64,000 nt of DNA. It comes from Kosakonia cowanii JCM 10956 = DSM 18146. GTDB taxonomy: Bacteria; Pseudomonadota; Gammaproteobacteria; Enterobacterales; Enterobacteriaceae. Every line of letters starts with the position of its first letter. The first letter of the stretch is position 1. A program made the translations under genes and the position numbers. Shown here one piece after another: positions 19,919 through 30,970 of this stretch. The notes under the pieces are model-generated. The model ran no database searches, was not told the DNA's origin, and saw nothing but the letters and a program-made list of their open reading frames with translations. The DNA lies in contig NZ_CP019445.1 in assembly GCF_001975225.1 (NCBI RefSeq), positions 2,046,001-2,110,000 of the forward strand, read 5' to 3'.

Positions 19919-21007
19919 ATGGAGAGGATCACCGTTACTCTCGGGGAACGTAGTTACCCTATCACCATCGCGGCTGGTTTGTTTAACGACCCAGCTTCCT
20001 TCGCGCCCCTGAAGTCTGGTGATCAGGTTATGCTGGTCACCAACGAAACCCTGGCACCGCTCTACCTTGATAGGGTACGTAGCGTGCTGGAACAGGCCGG
20101 CGTTAATGTCGATAGCGTGATCCTGCCTGACGGCGAGCAGTACAAAAGCCTGGCGGTGATGGACACGGTGTTCACCGCACTGTTGCAAAAACCACATGGG
20201 CGCGATACCACACTGGTCGCGCTCGGCGGCGGCGTAATCGGCGATTTGACCGGTTTTGCTGCGGCCAGCTATCAGCGCGGCGTGCGCTTTATCCAGGTGC
20301 CGACCACGCTCCTTTCTCAGGTTGACTCCTCCGTTGGCGGCAAAACGGCGGTAAACCACCCCCTTGGCAAAAACATGATTGGCGCGTTCTATCAGCCCGC
20401 GTCGGTCGTGGTCGATCTCGACTGCCTGGCAACCCTTCCTGCCCGTGAACTCTCCTCCGGTCTTGCGGAAGTGATCAAATACGGCATTATTCTCGACGGC
20501 GCGTTCTTTAGCTGGCTGGAAGAGAATATGGATGCTCTGCTGCGCCTTGATGGCGCGGCGCTGGCTTACTGTATTCGCCGCTGCTGCGAACTGAAAGCGG
20601 AGGTCGTCGCCGCCGATGAGCGCGAACACGGCTTACGTGCTTTACTCAATCTTGGTCATACCTTCGGCCATGCGATTGAGGCGGAGATGGGCTACGGTAA
20701 CTGGTTACACGGCGAAGCCGTTGCTGCCGGGATGGTGATGGCGGCACACGCGTCAGAACGCCTCGGGCAGTTTAGCGCAGCAGATACGCAGCGCATCAAA
20801 GCGTTGTTAAAACGCGCCGGTTTACCCGTTGAGGGGCCGCGTGAAATGGCGGCGCAGGCTTACCTGCCGCACATGATGCGCGATAAAAAAGTGTTAGCGG
20901 GAGAGATGCGTTTAGTGCTTCCGCTGGCCATAGGGAAGAGTGAAGTTCGCGGCGGAGTGTCGCACGACGTAGTACTTAGCGCTATTGCTGATTGCCAGCA
21001 GGCGTAA
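19919..21007 (+). CDS. aroB: 3-dehydroquinate synthase
   Basis: A 362-residue NAD- and zinc-dependent enzyme of the shikimate pathway, converting DAHP to 3-dehydroquinate. The NAD-binding [11 protein letters not shown], the conserved [14 protein letters not shown] and the metal-ligand HTFGHAIE are visible. Start ATG at 19919. Second gene of the aroK-aroB-damX-dam-rpe-gph-trpS run. Confidence 0.96.
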   Translation: MERITVTLGERSYPITIAAGLFNDPASFAPLKSGDQVMLVTNETLAPLYLDRVRSVLEQAGVNVDSVILPDGEQYKSLAVMDTVFTALLQKPHGRDTTLVALGGGVIGDLTGFAAASYQRGVRFIQVPTTLLSQVDSSVGGKTAVNHPLGKNMIGAFYQPASVVVDLDCLATLPARELSSGLAEVIKYGIILDGAFFSWLEENMDALLRLDGAALAYCIRRCCELKAEVVAADEREHGLRALLNLGHTFGHAIEAEMGYGNWLHGEAVAAGMVMAAHASERLGQFSAADTQRIKALLKRAGLPVEGPREMAAQAYLPHMMRDKKVLAGEMRLVLPLAIGKSEVRGGVSHDVVLSAIADCQQA

Positions 21008-21094
21008 CGATAAGAAAGGTCTGTTCACGCGCTGCGTGGCGTTTAACTTCGGGCGATATGCATCAGTGGCATACGCCTTTGTGTGGGGTGTTAA

Positions 21095-22456
21095 ATGGAT
21101 GAATTCAAACCAGAAGACGAGCTGAAACCCGATCCCAGCGATCGTCGTACTGGTCGTTCTCGTCAATCTTCCGAGCGTGTCGATGAGCCGCAGATCAACT
21201 TTGATGAGGTTGATGTTGATGCCGACGATCGCCGTCCTGCGCGTTCGCGCCGGGTGCGTGATGATCGCGAAGAAGAGAGCTATCAAGAAGATGAAGCCGC
21301 TCTGGACGAGGAGCCGCAGGAGCGTCGCCCGCGTAAGCGTAAGAAAGCCGCTGCCGCTGCGAAGCCAGCCTCCCGCCAGTATCTGATGATGGGCGTCGGT
21401 ATCCTTGTGTTACTGCTGCTGATTATCGGCATTGGCTCTGCGCTGAAATCCCCCGCGCCTGCTAACAACGAACAAAACACGTCGGGCGAGAAAAATATCG
21501 ATCTCGGCGCGACGGATAACACTGCCGGTAACAGCGGCAACGCTGCCGATCAGGCAAATGGCGCACAGCCCGCACCGGGCGCGTCGCCATCTCAGGCTCA
21601 GAACGCAGGCACCGCGCCGGCTCAGCAGGATGTGACGCTGCCGCCGATCTCCTCGACGCCGTCGCAAGGCCAGCCATCCGCTACGCCGGAAGGGCAAAAC
21701 CGCGTTGAAGTGCAGGGCGATCTCAACAACGCACTGTCGCAGCCGCAGAGCCAGACGCAGCTTGATAGCGCGGCCAGCTCGACGCTGCCGACCGAACCGG
21801 CAACGGTTGCACCGATTCATAACGGTAATGGCAGTAACAATGCCAACGCCGCGCGTAATCAGCAGCAGCCAGCGTCCGGTGAAAGCCGCACTACGGCGCC
21901 GCGTAACGAACGCAAGCAGATGGTGATTGAGCCGAAGCCAGCCGCCAAAACGCCGGTAGCGAAAAGCGAGCCGAAAGCGGAATCCCGCCCGGTTGCTCAA
22001 CCGCCGAAGCGCACGGAAAGCACCGCTTCTGCGCCAGTGAAAGCGCCTGCGACAACGTCGACAGCAGCACCGTCAACGTCAACGGCCGCATCCACACCGG
22101 CTCAGCCGAAAACCACGGCACCGGCGGCGAGCGCAAGCAGCGCGCCTGCTGCCAGCGGCACGGCCTCTACCGGCAATGTCGGTGCGCTGAAGTCAGCGCC
22201 GGGCAACCACTACACCCTGCAGCTGAGCAGTTCATCGAACTACAACAACCTCAATGCGTGGGCGAAGAAAGAGAATCTGAAAAACTTCGTGGTCTACCAG
22301 ACAACGCGTAACGGTCAGCCGTGGTACGTGTTGGTGAGCGGCGTCTATGCCTCGAAAGATGATGCTAAACGCGCCGTTTCCGCGCTGCCAGCGGATGTGC
22401 AGGCGAAAAACCCATGGGCGAAGCCGCTGCATCAGGTTCAGGCCGATCTTAAGTAA
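21095..22456 (+). CDS. damX: Cell division SPOR-domain protein DamX
   Basis: A 453-residue protein with a charged cytoplasmic N-terminal region, one membrane span (about residues 97-117), a long Pro/Ala/Ser/Thr/Gln-rich periplasmic linker, and a C-terminal SPOR domain (about 370-450) that binds denuded septal peptidoglycan. DamX localises to the division site. The linker is the most divergent part relative to E. coli, as expected. Confidence 0.93.
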   Translation: MDEFKPEDELKPDPSDRRTGRSRQSSERVDEPQINFDEVDVDADDRRPARSRRVRDDREEESYQEDEAALDEEPQERRPRKRKKAAAAAKPASRQYLMMGVGILVLLLLIIGIGSALKSPAPANNEQNTSGEKNIDLGATDNTAGNSGNAADQANGAQPAPGASPSQAQNAGTAPAQQDVTLPPISSTPSQGQPSATPEGQNRVEVQGDLNNALSQPQSQTQLDSAASSTLPTEPATVAPIHNGNGSNNANAARNQQQPASGESRTTAPRNERKQMVIEPKPAAKTPVAKSEPKAESRPVAQPPKRTESTASAPVKAPATTSTAAPSTSTAASTPAQPKTTAPAASASSAPAASGTASTGNVGALKSAPGNHYTLQLSSSSNYNNLNAWAKKENLKNFVVYQTTRNGQPWYVLVSGVYASKDDAKRAVSALPADVQAKNPWAKPLHQVQADLK

Positions 22457-22523
22457 TGTGTAAAGCGCAGGATGCTGTCGGAGCTTTCTCCACAGCCGGA
22501 GAGAGTGTAAGTAATCAGTCAGC

Positions 22524-23351
22524 ATGAAAAAGAATCGCGCTTTTCTAAAATGGGCAGGGGGGAAATACCCCCTGCTCGACGATATCGGTAGGCACTTGCC
22601 CAAGGGAGAGTGCCTCATCGAGCCTTTCGTTGGCGCGGGCTCGGTGTTTCTCAACACCTCCTACTCCCGCTATATCCTTGCAGATATCAACAGCGACTTA
22701 ATCAGCCTCTATAACATCGTTAAAGAGCGCCCTGATGAGTATGTTCATCACGCGCGCGCGCTGTTTGTGCCCGCGGTGAACCAGTCCGAAGTCTATTACC
22801 AGCTGCGTCAGGAGTTTAACCAGTGCCAGGAGCCGTTCCGGCGCGCGCTGCTGTTTTTATACCTCAACCGGCATGGCTACAATGGTCTGTGTCGTTACAA
22901 CCTGCGCGGGGAGTTTAACGTGCCGTTCGGGCGCTATAAAAAGCCCTACTTCCCGGAAGCGGAGTTGTACCACTTTGCAGAAAAAGCGCAGAATGCCTTC
23001 TTTTACTGCGAATCTTACGCCGAGAGTATGGCGCGCGCGGATGCGAACTCGGTGGTCTATTGCGATCCGCCCTATGCGCCGCTCTCTGCGACAGCCAACT
23101 TTACGGCGTACCATACCAATAGCTTTACCCTTGAGCAGCAGGCTCATCTTGCCGCGATTGCGGAGAGTCTGGTGCAAAACCGAATCCCGGTATTGATTTC
23201 CAACCATGACACGCTGTTGACGCGTGAATGGTACAGTCAGGCGAAATTGCACGTGGTGAAAGTGCGACGCAGTATCAGCAGTAATGGCGGGACGCGTAAA
23301 AAAGTGGATGAGCTGCTGGCGCTCTATCGCCCGGCTCCCGCGCCTCGCTAA
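22524..23351 (+). CDS. dam: DNA adenine methyltransferase (GATC)
   Basis: A 275-residue alpha-class N6-adenine methyltransferase (E. coli 278). AdoMet-binding motif [12 protein letters not shown] near the N terminus, [10 protein letters not shown], and the catalytic DPPY at residues 181-184 are all intact. It methylates GATC and directs mismatch repair, replication timing and gene regulation. It follows damX by about 67 bp and precedes rpe. Confidence 0.96.
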   Translation: MKKNRAFLKWAGGKYPLLDDIGRHLPKGECLIEPFVGAGSVFLNTSYSRYILADINSDLISLYNIVKERPDEYVHHARALFVPAVNQSEVYYQLRQEFNQCQEPFRRALLFLYLNRHGYNGLCRYNLRGEFNVPFGRYKKPYFPEAELYHFAEKAQNAFFYCESYAESMARADANSVVYCDPPYAPLSATANFTAYHTNSFTLEQQAHLAAIAESLVQNRIPVLISNHDTLLTREWYSQAKLHVVKVRRSISSNGGTRKKVDELLALYRPAPAPR

Positions 23352-23406
23352 CCCTGCGTTCACCGCGCCGCCGCCTGCCGAAACCTACTTTCTCAAGGAG
23401 ATGCGG

Positions 23407-24084
23407 ATGAAACAGTATTTAATTGCCCCTTCGATTCTGTCGGCTGATTTTGCTCGCCTGGGCGAAGACACCGCCAGCGTACTGGCCGCGGGCGGCGACG
23501 TTGTTCACTTTGACGTGATGGACAACCACTACGTACCGAACCTGACCATCGGCCCGATGGTGCTGAAAGCGCTGCGCAACTACGGCATTACCGCGCCTAT
23601 CGATGTGCACCTGATGGTGAAGCCGGTCGACCGCCTGGTGCCGGACTTTGCCGAAGCCGGGGCAAGCATTATCACCTTTCATCCTGAAGCTTCTGAACAT
23701 ATCGACCGCACGCTGCAGCTGATCAAAGAGCACGGCTGCAAAGCGGGGCTGGTGTTTAACCCGGCGACACCGCTGAGCTATCTGGATCACGTTATGGATA
23801 AGCTGGATGTGATCCTGCTGATGTCCGTTAACCCCGGTTTTGGCGGTCAATCCTTCATTCCCCATACCCTTGACAAGCTGCGCGAAGTGCGTCGTCGCAT
23901 AGATGCATCCGGCCTTGATATCCGTCTCGAAGTGGACGGCGGCGTGAAAGCGAGCAATATCGGCGAGATCGCGGCAGCTGGCGCGGATATGTTCGTGGCG
24001 GGCTCGGCGATTTTCAATCAGCCGGATTACAAACAGGTTATTGATGAAATGCGTAGCGAACTGGCGAAGGTAAGTCATGGATAA
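23407..24084 (+). CDS. rpe: Ribulose-5-phosphate 3-epimerase
   Basis: A 225-residue TIM-barrel enzyme of the pentose phosphate pathway, of the same length as E. coli Rpe. Metal and catalytic residues lie in [20 protein letters not shown] and EVDGGV. Two in-frame ATGs are present at 23401 and 23407; AAGGAG at 23395-23400 is correctly spaced only for 23407, which also gives the E. coli N terminus MKQYLIAP. Confidence 0.96.
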   Translation: MKQYLIAPSILSADFARLGEDTASVLAAGGDVVHFDVMDNHYVPNLTIGPMVLKALRNYGITAPIDVHLMVKPVDRLVPDFAEAGASIITFHPEASEHIDRTLQLIKEHGCKAGLVFNPATPLSYLDHVMDKLDVILLMSVNPGFGGQSFIPHTLDKLREVRRRIDASGLDIRLEVDGGVKASNIGEIAAAGADMFVAGSAIFNQPDYKQVIDEMRSELAKVSHG

Positions 24085-24838
24085 ATTGCAGTCGATTCGG
24101 GGTGTCGCGTTCGATCTTGACGGCACATTAGTGGACAGCGCGCCGGGGCTCACCGCCGCCGTAGACAGCGCGCTGTATGCCCTTGAGCTGCCGCAGGCTG
24201 GCGAAGCGCGCGTGATTACCTGGATTGGGAATGGCGCCGATGTGTTGATGGAGCGCGCCTTCAACTGGGCCCGCCAGGAGCGTGCCATTCAGCGTGCTTC
24301 GCAGGGCAAGCCCGATATTGATACCGGTGACGTGCCGCAGGCCGAGCAGATCGCCATGCTGCGCAAGCTCTTCAACCGCTACTACGAAGAGACCGTGGAG
24401 GAGGGCAGCTTCCTGTTCCCGGACGTGGCGCAAACTCTCGCGGCGCTGCACGAAAAAGGGCTGCCGCTGGCGCTGGTGACCAACAAGCCGACGCCGTTTG
24501 TCGCGCCGCTGCTGGACGCGCTGGAGATTGCCCACTACTTCACTTTTGTTGTCGGTGGCGATGATGTGGTGAATAAGAAGCCGCACCCGGAGCCGCTGCT
24601 GCTGGTGTGCGACAAGCTGGCGATTCAACCCCATGAGTTACTCTTCGTTGGCGATTCACGCAACGATATCCGCGCCGCGCAGGCGGCCGGCAGCGTCTCC
24701 GTTGGCCTGACCTACGGCTATAACTATGGTGAAGCGATTACCCTAAGCGAGCCGGACTACGTCTTCGACCGCTTTAACGATTTACTGCCCGCGCTCGGGC
24801 TCCCGCTCAGTGAACATCAGGAAATGAAAAATGACTAA
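24077..24838 (+). CDS. gph: Phosphoglycolate phosphatase
   Basis: A 253-residue HAD phosphatase with DLDGTLVDS (motif I), VTNKP (motif II), KPHPEP (motif III) and [10 protein letters not shown] (motif IV). It removes phosphoglycolate formed during DNA repair of 3'-phosphoglycolate ends. It overlaps rpe by 8 bases and trpS by 8 bases, so translation is likely coupled. Confidence 0.96.
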   Translation: MDKLQSIRGVAFDLDGTLVDSAPGLTAAVDSALYALELPQAGEARVITWIGNGADVLMERAFNWARQERAIQRASQGKPDIDTGDVPQAEQIAMLRKLFNRYYEETVEEGSFLFPDVAQTLAALHEKGLPLALVTNKPTPFVAPLLDALEIAHYFTFVVGGDDVVNKKPHPEPLLLVCDKLAIQPHELLFVGDSRNDIRAAQAAGSVSVGLTYGYNYGEAITLSEPDYVFDRFNDLLPALGLPLSEHQEMKND

Positions 24839-25835
24839 GCCCATCGTTTTTAGTGGCGCACAGCCCTCAGGTGAATTGACCATTGGCAACTATATGGGTG
24901 CGCTGCGTCAGTGGGTGAACATGCAGGACGACTATCACTGTATCTACTGCATCGTTGACCTGCATGCCATTACCGCGCGTCAGGATCCGGAGAAGCTGCG
25001 CAAGGCGACGCTGGATACGCTGGCGCTCTACCTGGCGTGCGGTATTGATCCGCAGAAAAGCACGATCTTTGTACAGTCCCACGTTCCTGAGCATGCCCAG
25101 CTGGGTTGGGCGCTGAACTGCTACACCTACTTCGGCGAGCTGAGCCGTATGACGCAGTTCAAAGATAAATCCGCACGCTATTCAGAAAACATCAACGCCG
25201 GCCTGTTTGACTACCCGGTGCTGATGGCGGCAGACATCCTGCTTTACCAGACCAATCAGGTGCCGGTCGGCGAAGACCAGAAGCAGCATCTGGAGCTGAG
25301 CCGCGATATCGCCCAGCGCTTTAACGCCATTTATGGCGATGTGTTTAAAGTGCCTGAGCCGTTTATTCCGAAGTCCGGTGCGCGCGTAATGTCGCTGCTG
25401 GAGCCGACGAAGAAGATGTCCAAGTCGGACGATAACCGCAACAACGTGATTGGCCTGCTGGAAGATCCGAAATCGGTAGTGAAGAAGATCAAACGCGCCG
25501 TGACCGACTCCGACGAGCCGCCGGTTGTGCGTTACGATGTGGCGAACAAAGCGGGCGTCTCTAACCTGCTCGATATCCTCTCTGCCGTGACCGGCCAGAG
25601 CATCGCCGAGCTGGAGCAGCATTTCGAAGGCAAGATGTATGGCCATTTGAAAGGCGAAGTGGCGGACGCGGTTTCCGGCATGCTGACCGAGTTGCAGGAG
25701 CGCTACCATCGCTATCGCAATGACGAAGTTTTCCTGCAGCAGATCATGCGCGAAGGTGCGGAAAAAGCGAGCGCGCACGCTTCAGAAACCCTGAAGAAGG
25801 TGTACGAAGCGATTGGGTTTGTTGCGAAGCCGTAA
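24831..25835 (+). CDS. trpS: Tryptophanyl-tRNA synthetase
   Basis: A 334-residue class I aminoacyl-tRNA synthetase, the E. coli length. The HIGH-equivalent is TIGN (residues 17-20) and the KMSKS motif is present (KKMSKSDDN, about residue 195). Last gene of the damX-dam-rpe-gph-trpS cluster; a REP array begins 5 bases after its stop, in place of a conventional terminator. Confidence 0.97.
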   Translation: MTKPIVFSGAQPSGELTIGNYMGALRQWVNMQDDYHCIYCIVDLHAITARQDPEKLRKATLDTLALYLACGIDPQKSTIFVQSHVPEHAQLGWALNCYTYFGELSRMTQFKDKSARYSENINAGLFDYPVLMAADILLYQTNQVPVGEDQKQHLELSRDIAQRFNAIYGDVFKVPEPFIPKSGARVMSLLEPTKKMSKSDDNRNNVIGLLEDPKSVVKKIKRAVTDSDEPPVVRYDVANKAGVSNLLDILSAVTGQSIAELEQHFEGKMYGHLKGEVADAVSGMLTELQERYHRYRNDEVFLQQIMREGAEKASAHASETLKKVYEAIGFVAKP

Positions 25836-25840
25836 GCGTT

Positions 25841-26528
25841 GATTGCCGGATGGCGGCATAAATGCCTTATCCGGCCTACGGGTTAGCACGATTTTGTAGG
25901 CCTGATAAGCGCAGCGCCATCAGGCATTGTGCCCGGCGCTGATTGCCGGATGGCGGCGTAACTGCCTTATCCGGCCTACGGTTTAGCGCGGTTTTGTAGG
26001 CCTGATAAGCGCAGCGCCATCAGGCATTGTGCCCGGCGCTGACTGCCGGATGGCGGCATAAATGCCTTATCCGGCCTACGGGTTAGCGCGGTTTTGTAGG
26101 CCTGATAAGCGTAGCGCCATCAGGCATTGTGCCCGGCGCTGACTGCCGGATGGCGGCATAAATGCCTTATCCGGCCTACGGGTTAGCACGGTTTTGTAGG
26201 CCTGATAAGCGCAGCGCCATCAGGCATTGTGCCCGGCGCTGACTGCCGGATGGCGGCGTAACGCCTTATCCGGCCTACGGGTTAGCATGGTTTTGTAGGC
26301 CTGATAAGCGCAGCGCCATCAGGCATTGTGCCCGGCGCTGATTGCCGGATGGCGGCATAAATGTCTTATCCGGCCTACGGGTTAGCGCGGTTTTGTAGGC
26401 CTGATAAGCGTAGCGCCATCAGGCTTGTGCCCGGCGCTGACTGCCGGATGGCGGCATAAATGCCTTATCCGGCCTACGGTTTAGCACGATTTCGTAGGCC
26501 TGATAAGCGCAGCGCCATCAGGCATTGT
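25841..26528. repeat. Seven-unit tandem BIME (paired REP) array
   Basis: Seven near-identical units start at 25841, 25941, 26041, 26141, 26241, 26340 and 26439, with a period of 99-100 bp; the last is truncated by about ten bases. Each unit carries two inverted REP elements: one beginning TGCCGGATGGCGGC and ending TTATCCGGCCTAC, the other running GTAGGCCTGATAAGCG to GCGCCATCAGGC. The connecting segments GGGTTAGC-N-CGGTTTT and ATTGTGCCCGGCGCTGA are conserved. That gives 14 REP sequences in 690 bp between trpS and cysG. Single-base indels explain the 99-bp units. In E. coli BIMEs bind DNA gyrase, IHF or Pol I and can stabilise upstream mRNA. Confidence 0.95.
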
Positions 26529-26530
26529 CT

Positions 26531-27895
26531 TTAAAACCACTTCAACTTATCGCGTAACGCGACAACCCTGCCGACGATAATCAACGACGGGCTTTTCACC
26601 TGCTGCGCCAGCTCGCCAAGCTGCGACAGCGTGCCGCTCACCACCCGCTGCTGCACCGATGTGCCATTTTCCACCAGCGCTACCGGCATATCCGCCTGCA
26701 TGCCGTGGGCGATCAACTGCTCCTGAATCGCCGCTGCCTGATTTAACCCCATATAGAACACCAGCGTCTGCTTCTCTGCCGCCAGGTTAGCCCAGTCCAG
26801 CTCACCGCCGGTTTTCAGGTGGCCCGTGACCAGCCGCACGCTCTGGGCGTAATCCCGGTGAGTCAACGGAATACCCGAGTAAGCCGAACAGCCGGAAGCC
26901 GCGGTAATCCCTGGCACAACCGAGAAGGGAATGCCCGCATGGCAGAGCGTTTCCAGCTCTTCGCCGCCGCGCCCAAAAATAAAGGGATCGCCGCCTTTTA
27001 ACCGCACCACGCGCTTCCCGCTTTGCGCCTCGCGCAGCAGGATCTGGTTAATCTCCTCCTGCGGCACGCAGTGATAGCCCGCTCGTTTACCGACAAACAC
27101 ACGGTCGGCGTCACGGCGCACCAGATTCATGATCTCATCGGAGACCAGCCGGTCATACACCACCACATCCGCCTGCTGGATTTGCTGTAAGCCTTTCAGC
27201 GTCAGCAGCCCGGCATCGCCAGGCCCCGCGCCCACCAGCACCACTTCACCACGATTATCCAGCGGCTCGTTCAGCATCTGCTCGGTGATGCTCTCCACCG
27301 CGACCATATTCTGGTTCGCCAGCGACTGCGCCAGTCGATCGTTAACGAACAGCTTCTCCCAGAAACGACGGCGCTCGCTCATGGTGGCGAAATGGCGCTT
27401 CACACGGCTGCGCAGCTGCCCGGCAAACTTCGCCACGTGACCAAGATGTTGCGGCAGCAGCGACTCCAGCTTCTCGCGCAGCAAACGCGCCAGCACCGGC
27501 GACGTGCCGCCGGAGGATATCGCCACCATCAGCGGCGAACGGTCGATAATCGACGGCATGATAAAGCTCGCTTCTTTCGGCGCATCGACCACATTGCAAA
27601 AGATGCGACGCGCTTCTGCCGCATCGCTGACCCGCTGGTTTACCGCGTCGTTATCGGTGGCGGCAATTGCCAGCCAGCACTCATCGAGTAGCGTTTCGCT
27701 AAATTCGCCTTCGACCAGCGTCAGCATGCCTTCGGCGGCCCAGGCGGTAAATTGAGGAATAAAGGTGAGGGCATTGACGGTGAGCTGCGCGCCCGCATCC
27801 AGCAACAGACGCGCTTTGCGCTCCGCGACGTCGCCGCCGCCGACCAGCAGACAGGGGCGTCCCCGTAATTGACAGAAAATTGGCAGGTGATCCAC
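26531..27895 (-). CDS. cysG: Siroheme synthase CysG (trifunctional)
   Basis: A 454-residue enzyme (E. coli 457). The N-terminal CysGB domain (residues 1 to about 205) has the NAD-binding [17 protein letters not shown] and does precorrin-2 oxidation and ferrochelation. The C-terminal CysGA domain (about 215-454) is a uroporphyrinogen III methyltransferase with [14 protein letters not shown] and [16 protein letters not shown]. It supplies siroheme to NirB and sulfite reductase. Start codon is GTG. It lies 123 bp after nirD, with no nirC between. The C terminus ends KLKWF, three residues shorter than E. coli, directly against the REP array. Confidence 0.95.
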   Translation of the reverse strand: MDHLPIFCQLRGRPCLLVGGGDVAERKARLLLDAGAQLTVNALTFIPQFTAWAAEGMLTLVEGEFSETLLDECWLAIAATDNDAVNQRVSDAAEARRIFCNVVDAPKEASFIMPSIIDRSPLMVAISSGGTSPVLARLLREKLESLLPQHLGHVAKFAGQLRSRVKRHFATMSERRRFWEKLFVNDRLAQSLANQNMVAVESITEQMLNEPLDNRGEVVLVGAGPGDAGLLTLKGLQQIQQADVVVYDRLVSDEIMNLVRRDADRVFVGKRAGYHCVPQEEINQILLREAQSGKRVVRLKGGDPFIFGRGGEELETLCHAGIPFSVVPGITAASGCSAYSGIPLTHRDYAQSVRLVTGHLKTGGELDWANLAAEKQTLVFYMGLNQAAAIQEQLIAHGMQADMPVALVENGTSVQQRVVSGTLSQLGELAQQVKSPSLIIVGRVVALRDKLKWF

Positions 27896-27968
27896 GACAT
27901 TACCCCGGAATTGTAGTTATAGGCTGAAGCGGGCGCCGCGCGGCGAGAACCGCGGGCGCTGAGCATGA

Positions 27969-28000
27969 GCCGTAGCATAACAGCAAGCTGTCGCTACGGC
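27969..28000. repeat. Hairpin in the nirD-cysG gap
   Basis: GCCGTAGC (27969-27976) and GCTACGGC (27993-28000) pair perfectly, with an inner ACAGC-AA-GCTGT stem, giving a long nested hairpin. There is no T run, so it is more likely an RNA-processing or attenuation structure, or a scar, than a simple terminator. It occupies the place of nirC in E. coli. Confidence 0.7.
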
Positions 28001-28018
28001 CGTTGAGAGGGCAGGGGA

Positions 28019-28345
28019 TTATGCTTTGATCTGCACCTCACCATCCTTCACTCGTGCTTCAAAATGGGCAACTGAACGGCTTTCATCTTCCATGCAGAGG
28101 CCATCACGCAGACGGAAGCGCTGTTTTTTTAACGGGCTGGCAACCCACAGTTCGCCCTGATGTTCGGCGATAATGCCGCGAGAGAGCACGCTCGACTGGA
28201 AAAAGGGGTCGATATTGCTGATGGCGTAAACCTGGTCATCGTGGCGCGGGCGGAAAATCGCCACCTGCTCGCCATTGACCAGCGCGCAGACGCCGGTTGC
28301 CGGGACAATCTCATCAATATTGCAAACGCTGTTCCACTGGCTCAT
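28019..28345 (-). CDS. nirD: Nitrite reductase (NADH) small subunit
   Basis: A 108-residue Rieske-like protein of the E. coli length that partners NirB in cytoplasmic assimilatory/detoxifying nitrite reduction to ammonium. The enterobacterial NirD fold lacks the full Rieske Cys-His ligand set, as seen here. The ATG overlaps the nirB stop (ATGA), so the two subunits are translationally coupled. Confidence 0.95.
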   Translation of the reverse strand: MSQWNSVCNIDEIVPATGVCALVNGEQVAIFRPRHDDQVYAISNIDPFFQSSVLSRGIIAEHQGELWVASPLKKQRFRLRDGLCMEDESRSVAHFEARVKDGEVQIKA

Positions 28346-30885
28346 GCGTTCTCCTCCACTAACATCACCGGAATACGTTCATAGGGTGTCGCCGGGCGAT
28401 GCTGCGCGCGCTCCGGAACCACCTGCACGTTCGGGTCGCGGCGATCGCTGTTGATAAAGTGTTTGAAGCGTGTTTGCGCCGCCGGGTTGTTGACGGTTTC
28501 CGTCCACTCGCAAATCACCGCTTCGCGCAGGCGGGTCATCTCTGCTTCAAGCTGTGCATCAAAGCCCAGCTTGTCGTCGATGATGACGCTGCGCAGATAG
28601 TTGATGCCGCCTTCCATCCCCTCAAGCCAGGAGGCGGTGCGGGTCAGTTTGTCGGCGGTGCGAATGTAGAACATCATAAAGCGGTCGAGGTAACGCAGCA
28701 GAGTGTCGCGATCGAGGTCCGCCGCCAGCAGATCCGCATGGCGCGGTTTCATGCCGCCGTTACCGCACACATAAAGGTTCCAGCCTTTTTCCGTGGCGAT
28801 GATCCCCACGTCTTTCCCCTGCGCTTCCGCACATTCACGGGTACAGCCGGAGACGCCGAACTTCATTTTGTGCGGGGTACGGATACCTTTGTAACGGTTT
28901 TCCAGCTCGACGCCGAACCCGACGCTGTCGCCGACGCCATAGCGGCACCAGGTCGAGCCGACGCAGGTTTTCGCCATACGCAGTGCTTTGGCGTACGCGT
29001 GACCAGTTTCGAACCCGGCATTGATTAACTGACGCCAGATCTCCGGCAGATCGTCTTTTTGCGCACCGAACAGGCCGATACGCTGCGAGCCGGTGATTTT
29101 GGTATAGAGATTGAACTCCCGCGCGATGCGGCCCACTTCCATCAGCCCTTCCGGCGTGATTTCACCGCCCGCCGAGCGTGGGATAACAGAGTAGGTGCCA
29201 TCTTTCTGGATATTGGCGAGGAAGTTGTCGTTGGTATCCTGCAGCGGCGTGTGCTGTGGTTTCAGGATGTACTCGTTCCAGCAGGAGGCGAGCAGCGAGC
29301 CAACGGTCGGTTTACACACTTCGCAGCCGTAGCCGGTACCGTATTTCGCCAGCAGGTCGTCAAAGGTTTTAATCCCTTCCACCTGGATGAGGTGGAACAG
29401 TTCCTGGCGGGAGTAGGCGAAGTGTTCACACAGGTTATTGGTGATTTCGATACCCTGTTTCGCCAGCTCGGCGTTCAGCACCTGCGTAACCAGCGGAATA
29501 CAGCCGCCGCAGCCGGTTCCGGCTTTGGTTTCCGCTTTCAGTGCGGCTACGGTGTGGCAGCCTTTGTTGATGGCAGTAATCAGGTCGCCTTTGGTGACGT
29601 CGAAGCAGGAGCAGATTTGCGCACTGTCCGGCAGCTTATCGACGCCGATTGAGGGTTTACCGCCGCTGGCGTGCGCCGGCAGGATCAATGCGTCGGGGTT
29701 TTCCGGCAGTTCGATGGCGTTGAGAACCAGTTGCAGCAGGTTGCCGTAATCGCTGGTGTCGCCAACCAGCACGGCGCCGAGGAGGGTTTTATTATCCGGG
29801 CTGACAATCAGGCGCTTATAAACTTCTTTGCTCTCGTCGAGGTAGACATAGCTGCGCGCGCCCGGTGTGCGGCCGTGTGCATCGCCGATGCCGCCGACAT
29901 CCACGCCGAGCAGTTTCAGCTTGGCGCTAAGATCCGCGCCTTGAAACGCGTTTTGTGTGCCGAGAATATGGTCAACCGTCACCTGCGCCATTTTGTAGCC
30001 TGGCGCGACCAGACCATAAACGCGGTTGTTCCAGCTGGCGCACTCGCCGATGGCATAAATATTGGGATCGGAGGTCTGGCAGCAGTCGTTGATCATGATG
30101 CCGCCGCGCGGGGCAACTTCAAGCCCGCACTGGGTCGCCAGCTTGTCGCGTGGACGGATGCCCGTGGAGAAGACGATAAAGTCCACTTCCAGCTCGCTGC
30201 CGTCGGCGAAGCGCATGGTTTTGCGCGCCTCAACGCCCTCTTGCACGATCTCTTTGGTGTTTTTGCTGGTGTGCACGCGCACGCCCATGCTTTCGATTTT
30301 ACGTCTTAACTGCTCGCCGCCCATCTGATCGAGCTGTTCTGCCATCAGCATCGGGGCGAATTCAATAACGTGAGTTTCGACGCCTAAGTTTTTCAGCGCG
30401 CCTGCGGCTTCCAGACCCAGCAGGCCGCCGCCAACCACCGCGCCACGGCGGCTACGACGCGCGCATGACTCAATGGCATTCAAATCTTCAATAGTGCGGT
30501 AAACAAAACAGTCCTGGGTTTCAGACCCTTTGATCGGCGGGATCCACGGGTAGGAGCCGGTGGCCATGATCAGCTTATCGTAATAGACCGTGCGGCCCGC
30601 GCTGGAGTGGATCACTTTTTCCTGGCGGTTGATGGTGATGGCGCGTTCGCCGACCAGCACTTTGACGCCATGTTTTTCGTAGAAGCCTTCGCGTACCAGC
30701 GACAGCTCTTCGGCTGTATGGTGGGAAAAGTAGGATGACAGGTGGACGCGGTCGTAGGCTTTACGCGGCTCTTCACAGAATACGGTAATGTCGAACTGGC
30801 TGGCGTCGGCTTTGTCGAGAAGGTCCTCGATAAAGCGGTGGCCGACCATGCCGTTACCGATGATAGCGAGTTTGACTTTGCTCAT
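28342..30885 (-). CDS. nirB: Nitrite reductase (NADH) large subunit
   Basis: An 847-residue cytoplasmic flavo-iron-sulfur-siroheme enzyme, the E. coli length. Order: N-terminal FAD/NAD oxidoreductase (IGNGMVGHRFIEDL; second dinucleotide fold VVGGGLLGLEAAG), a BFD-like [2Fe-2S] domain with CSCFD and GCGGC around residues 425-460, then the ferredoxin-nitrite reductase domains with SGCTREC and CGNGG binding siroheme/[4Fe-4S]. It reduces nitrite to ammonium with NADH under anaerobiosis. Upstream lie a perfect FNR box and a NarL/NarP site. Confidence 0.97.
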   Translation of the reverse strand: MSKVKLAIIGNGMVGHRFIEDLLDKADASQFDITVFCEEPRKAYDRVHLSSYFSHHTAEELSLVREGFYEKHGVKVLVGERAITINRQEKVIHSSAGRTVYYDKLIMATGSYPWIPPIKGSETQDCFVYRTIEDLNAIESCARRSRRGAVVGGGLLGLEAAGALKNLGVETHVIEFAPMLMAEQLDQMGGEQLRRKIESMGVRVHTSKNTKEIVQEGVEARKTMRFADGSELEVDFIVFSTGIRPRDKLATQCGLEVAPRGGIMINDCCQTSDPNIYAIGECASWNNRVYGLVAPGYKMAQVTVDHILGTQNAFQGADLSAKLKLLGVDVGGIGDAHGRTPGARSYVYLDESKEVYKRLIVSPDNKTLLGAVLVGDTSDYGNLLQLVLNAIELPENPDALILPAHASGGKPSIGVDKLPDSAQICSCFDVTKGDLITAINKGCHTVAALKAETKAGTGCGGCIPLVTQVLNAELAKQGIEITNNLCEHFAYSRQELFHLIQVEGIKTFDDLLAKYGTGYGCEVCKPTVGSLLASCWNEYILKPQHTPLQDTNDNFLANIQKDGTYSVIPRSAGGEITPEGLMEVGRIAREFNLYTKITGSQRIGLFGAQKDDLPEIWRQLINAGFETGHAYAKALRMAKTCVGSTWCRYGVGDSVGFGVELENRYKGIRTPHKMKFGVSGCTRECAEAQGKDVGIIATEKGWNLYVCGNGGMKPRHADLLAADLDRDTLLRYLDRFMMFYIRTADKLTRTASWLEGMEGGINYLRSVIIDDKLGFDAQLEAEMTRLREAVICEWTETVNNPAAQTRFKHFINSDRRDPNVQVVPERAQHRPATPYERIPVMLVEENA

Positions 30886-30943
30886 TTTTGCCTCGATTTC
30901 TTTTTTACTACCTCCTACCTTAACGATTCAGCTTGCACGGTTA

Positions 30944-30957
30944 TTGATGTATATCAA
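30944..30957. promoter_or_regulatory. FNR box of the nirB promoter
   Basis: TTGATGTATATCAA is a perfect match to TTGAT-N4-ATCAA. If centred at -41.5 as in E. coli nirB, transcription would start near 30909 on the minus strand, and TAAGGT falls at the -10 position. This is a class II activated promoter by analogy. Confidence 0.9.
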
Positions 30958-30970
30958 TTACACCTTAGCC

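Noticed and set aside
25841..26528. The seven-unit repeat looked at first like a CRISPR array
   Set aside because: Repeats are about 100 bp, near-identical throughout with no unique spacers, each unit holds inverted REP motifs, and no cas genes are nearby.
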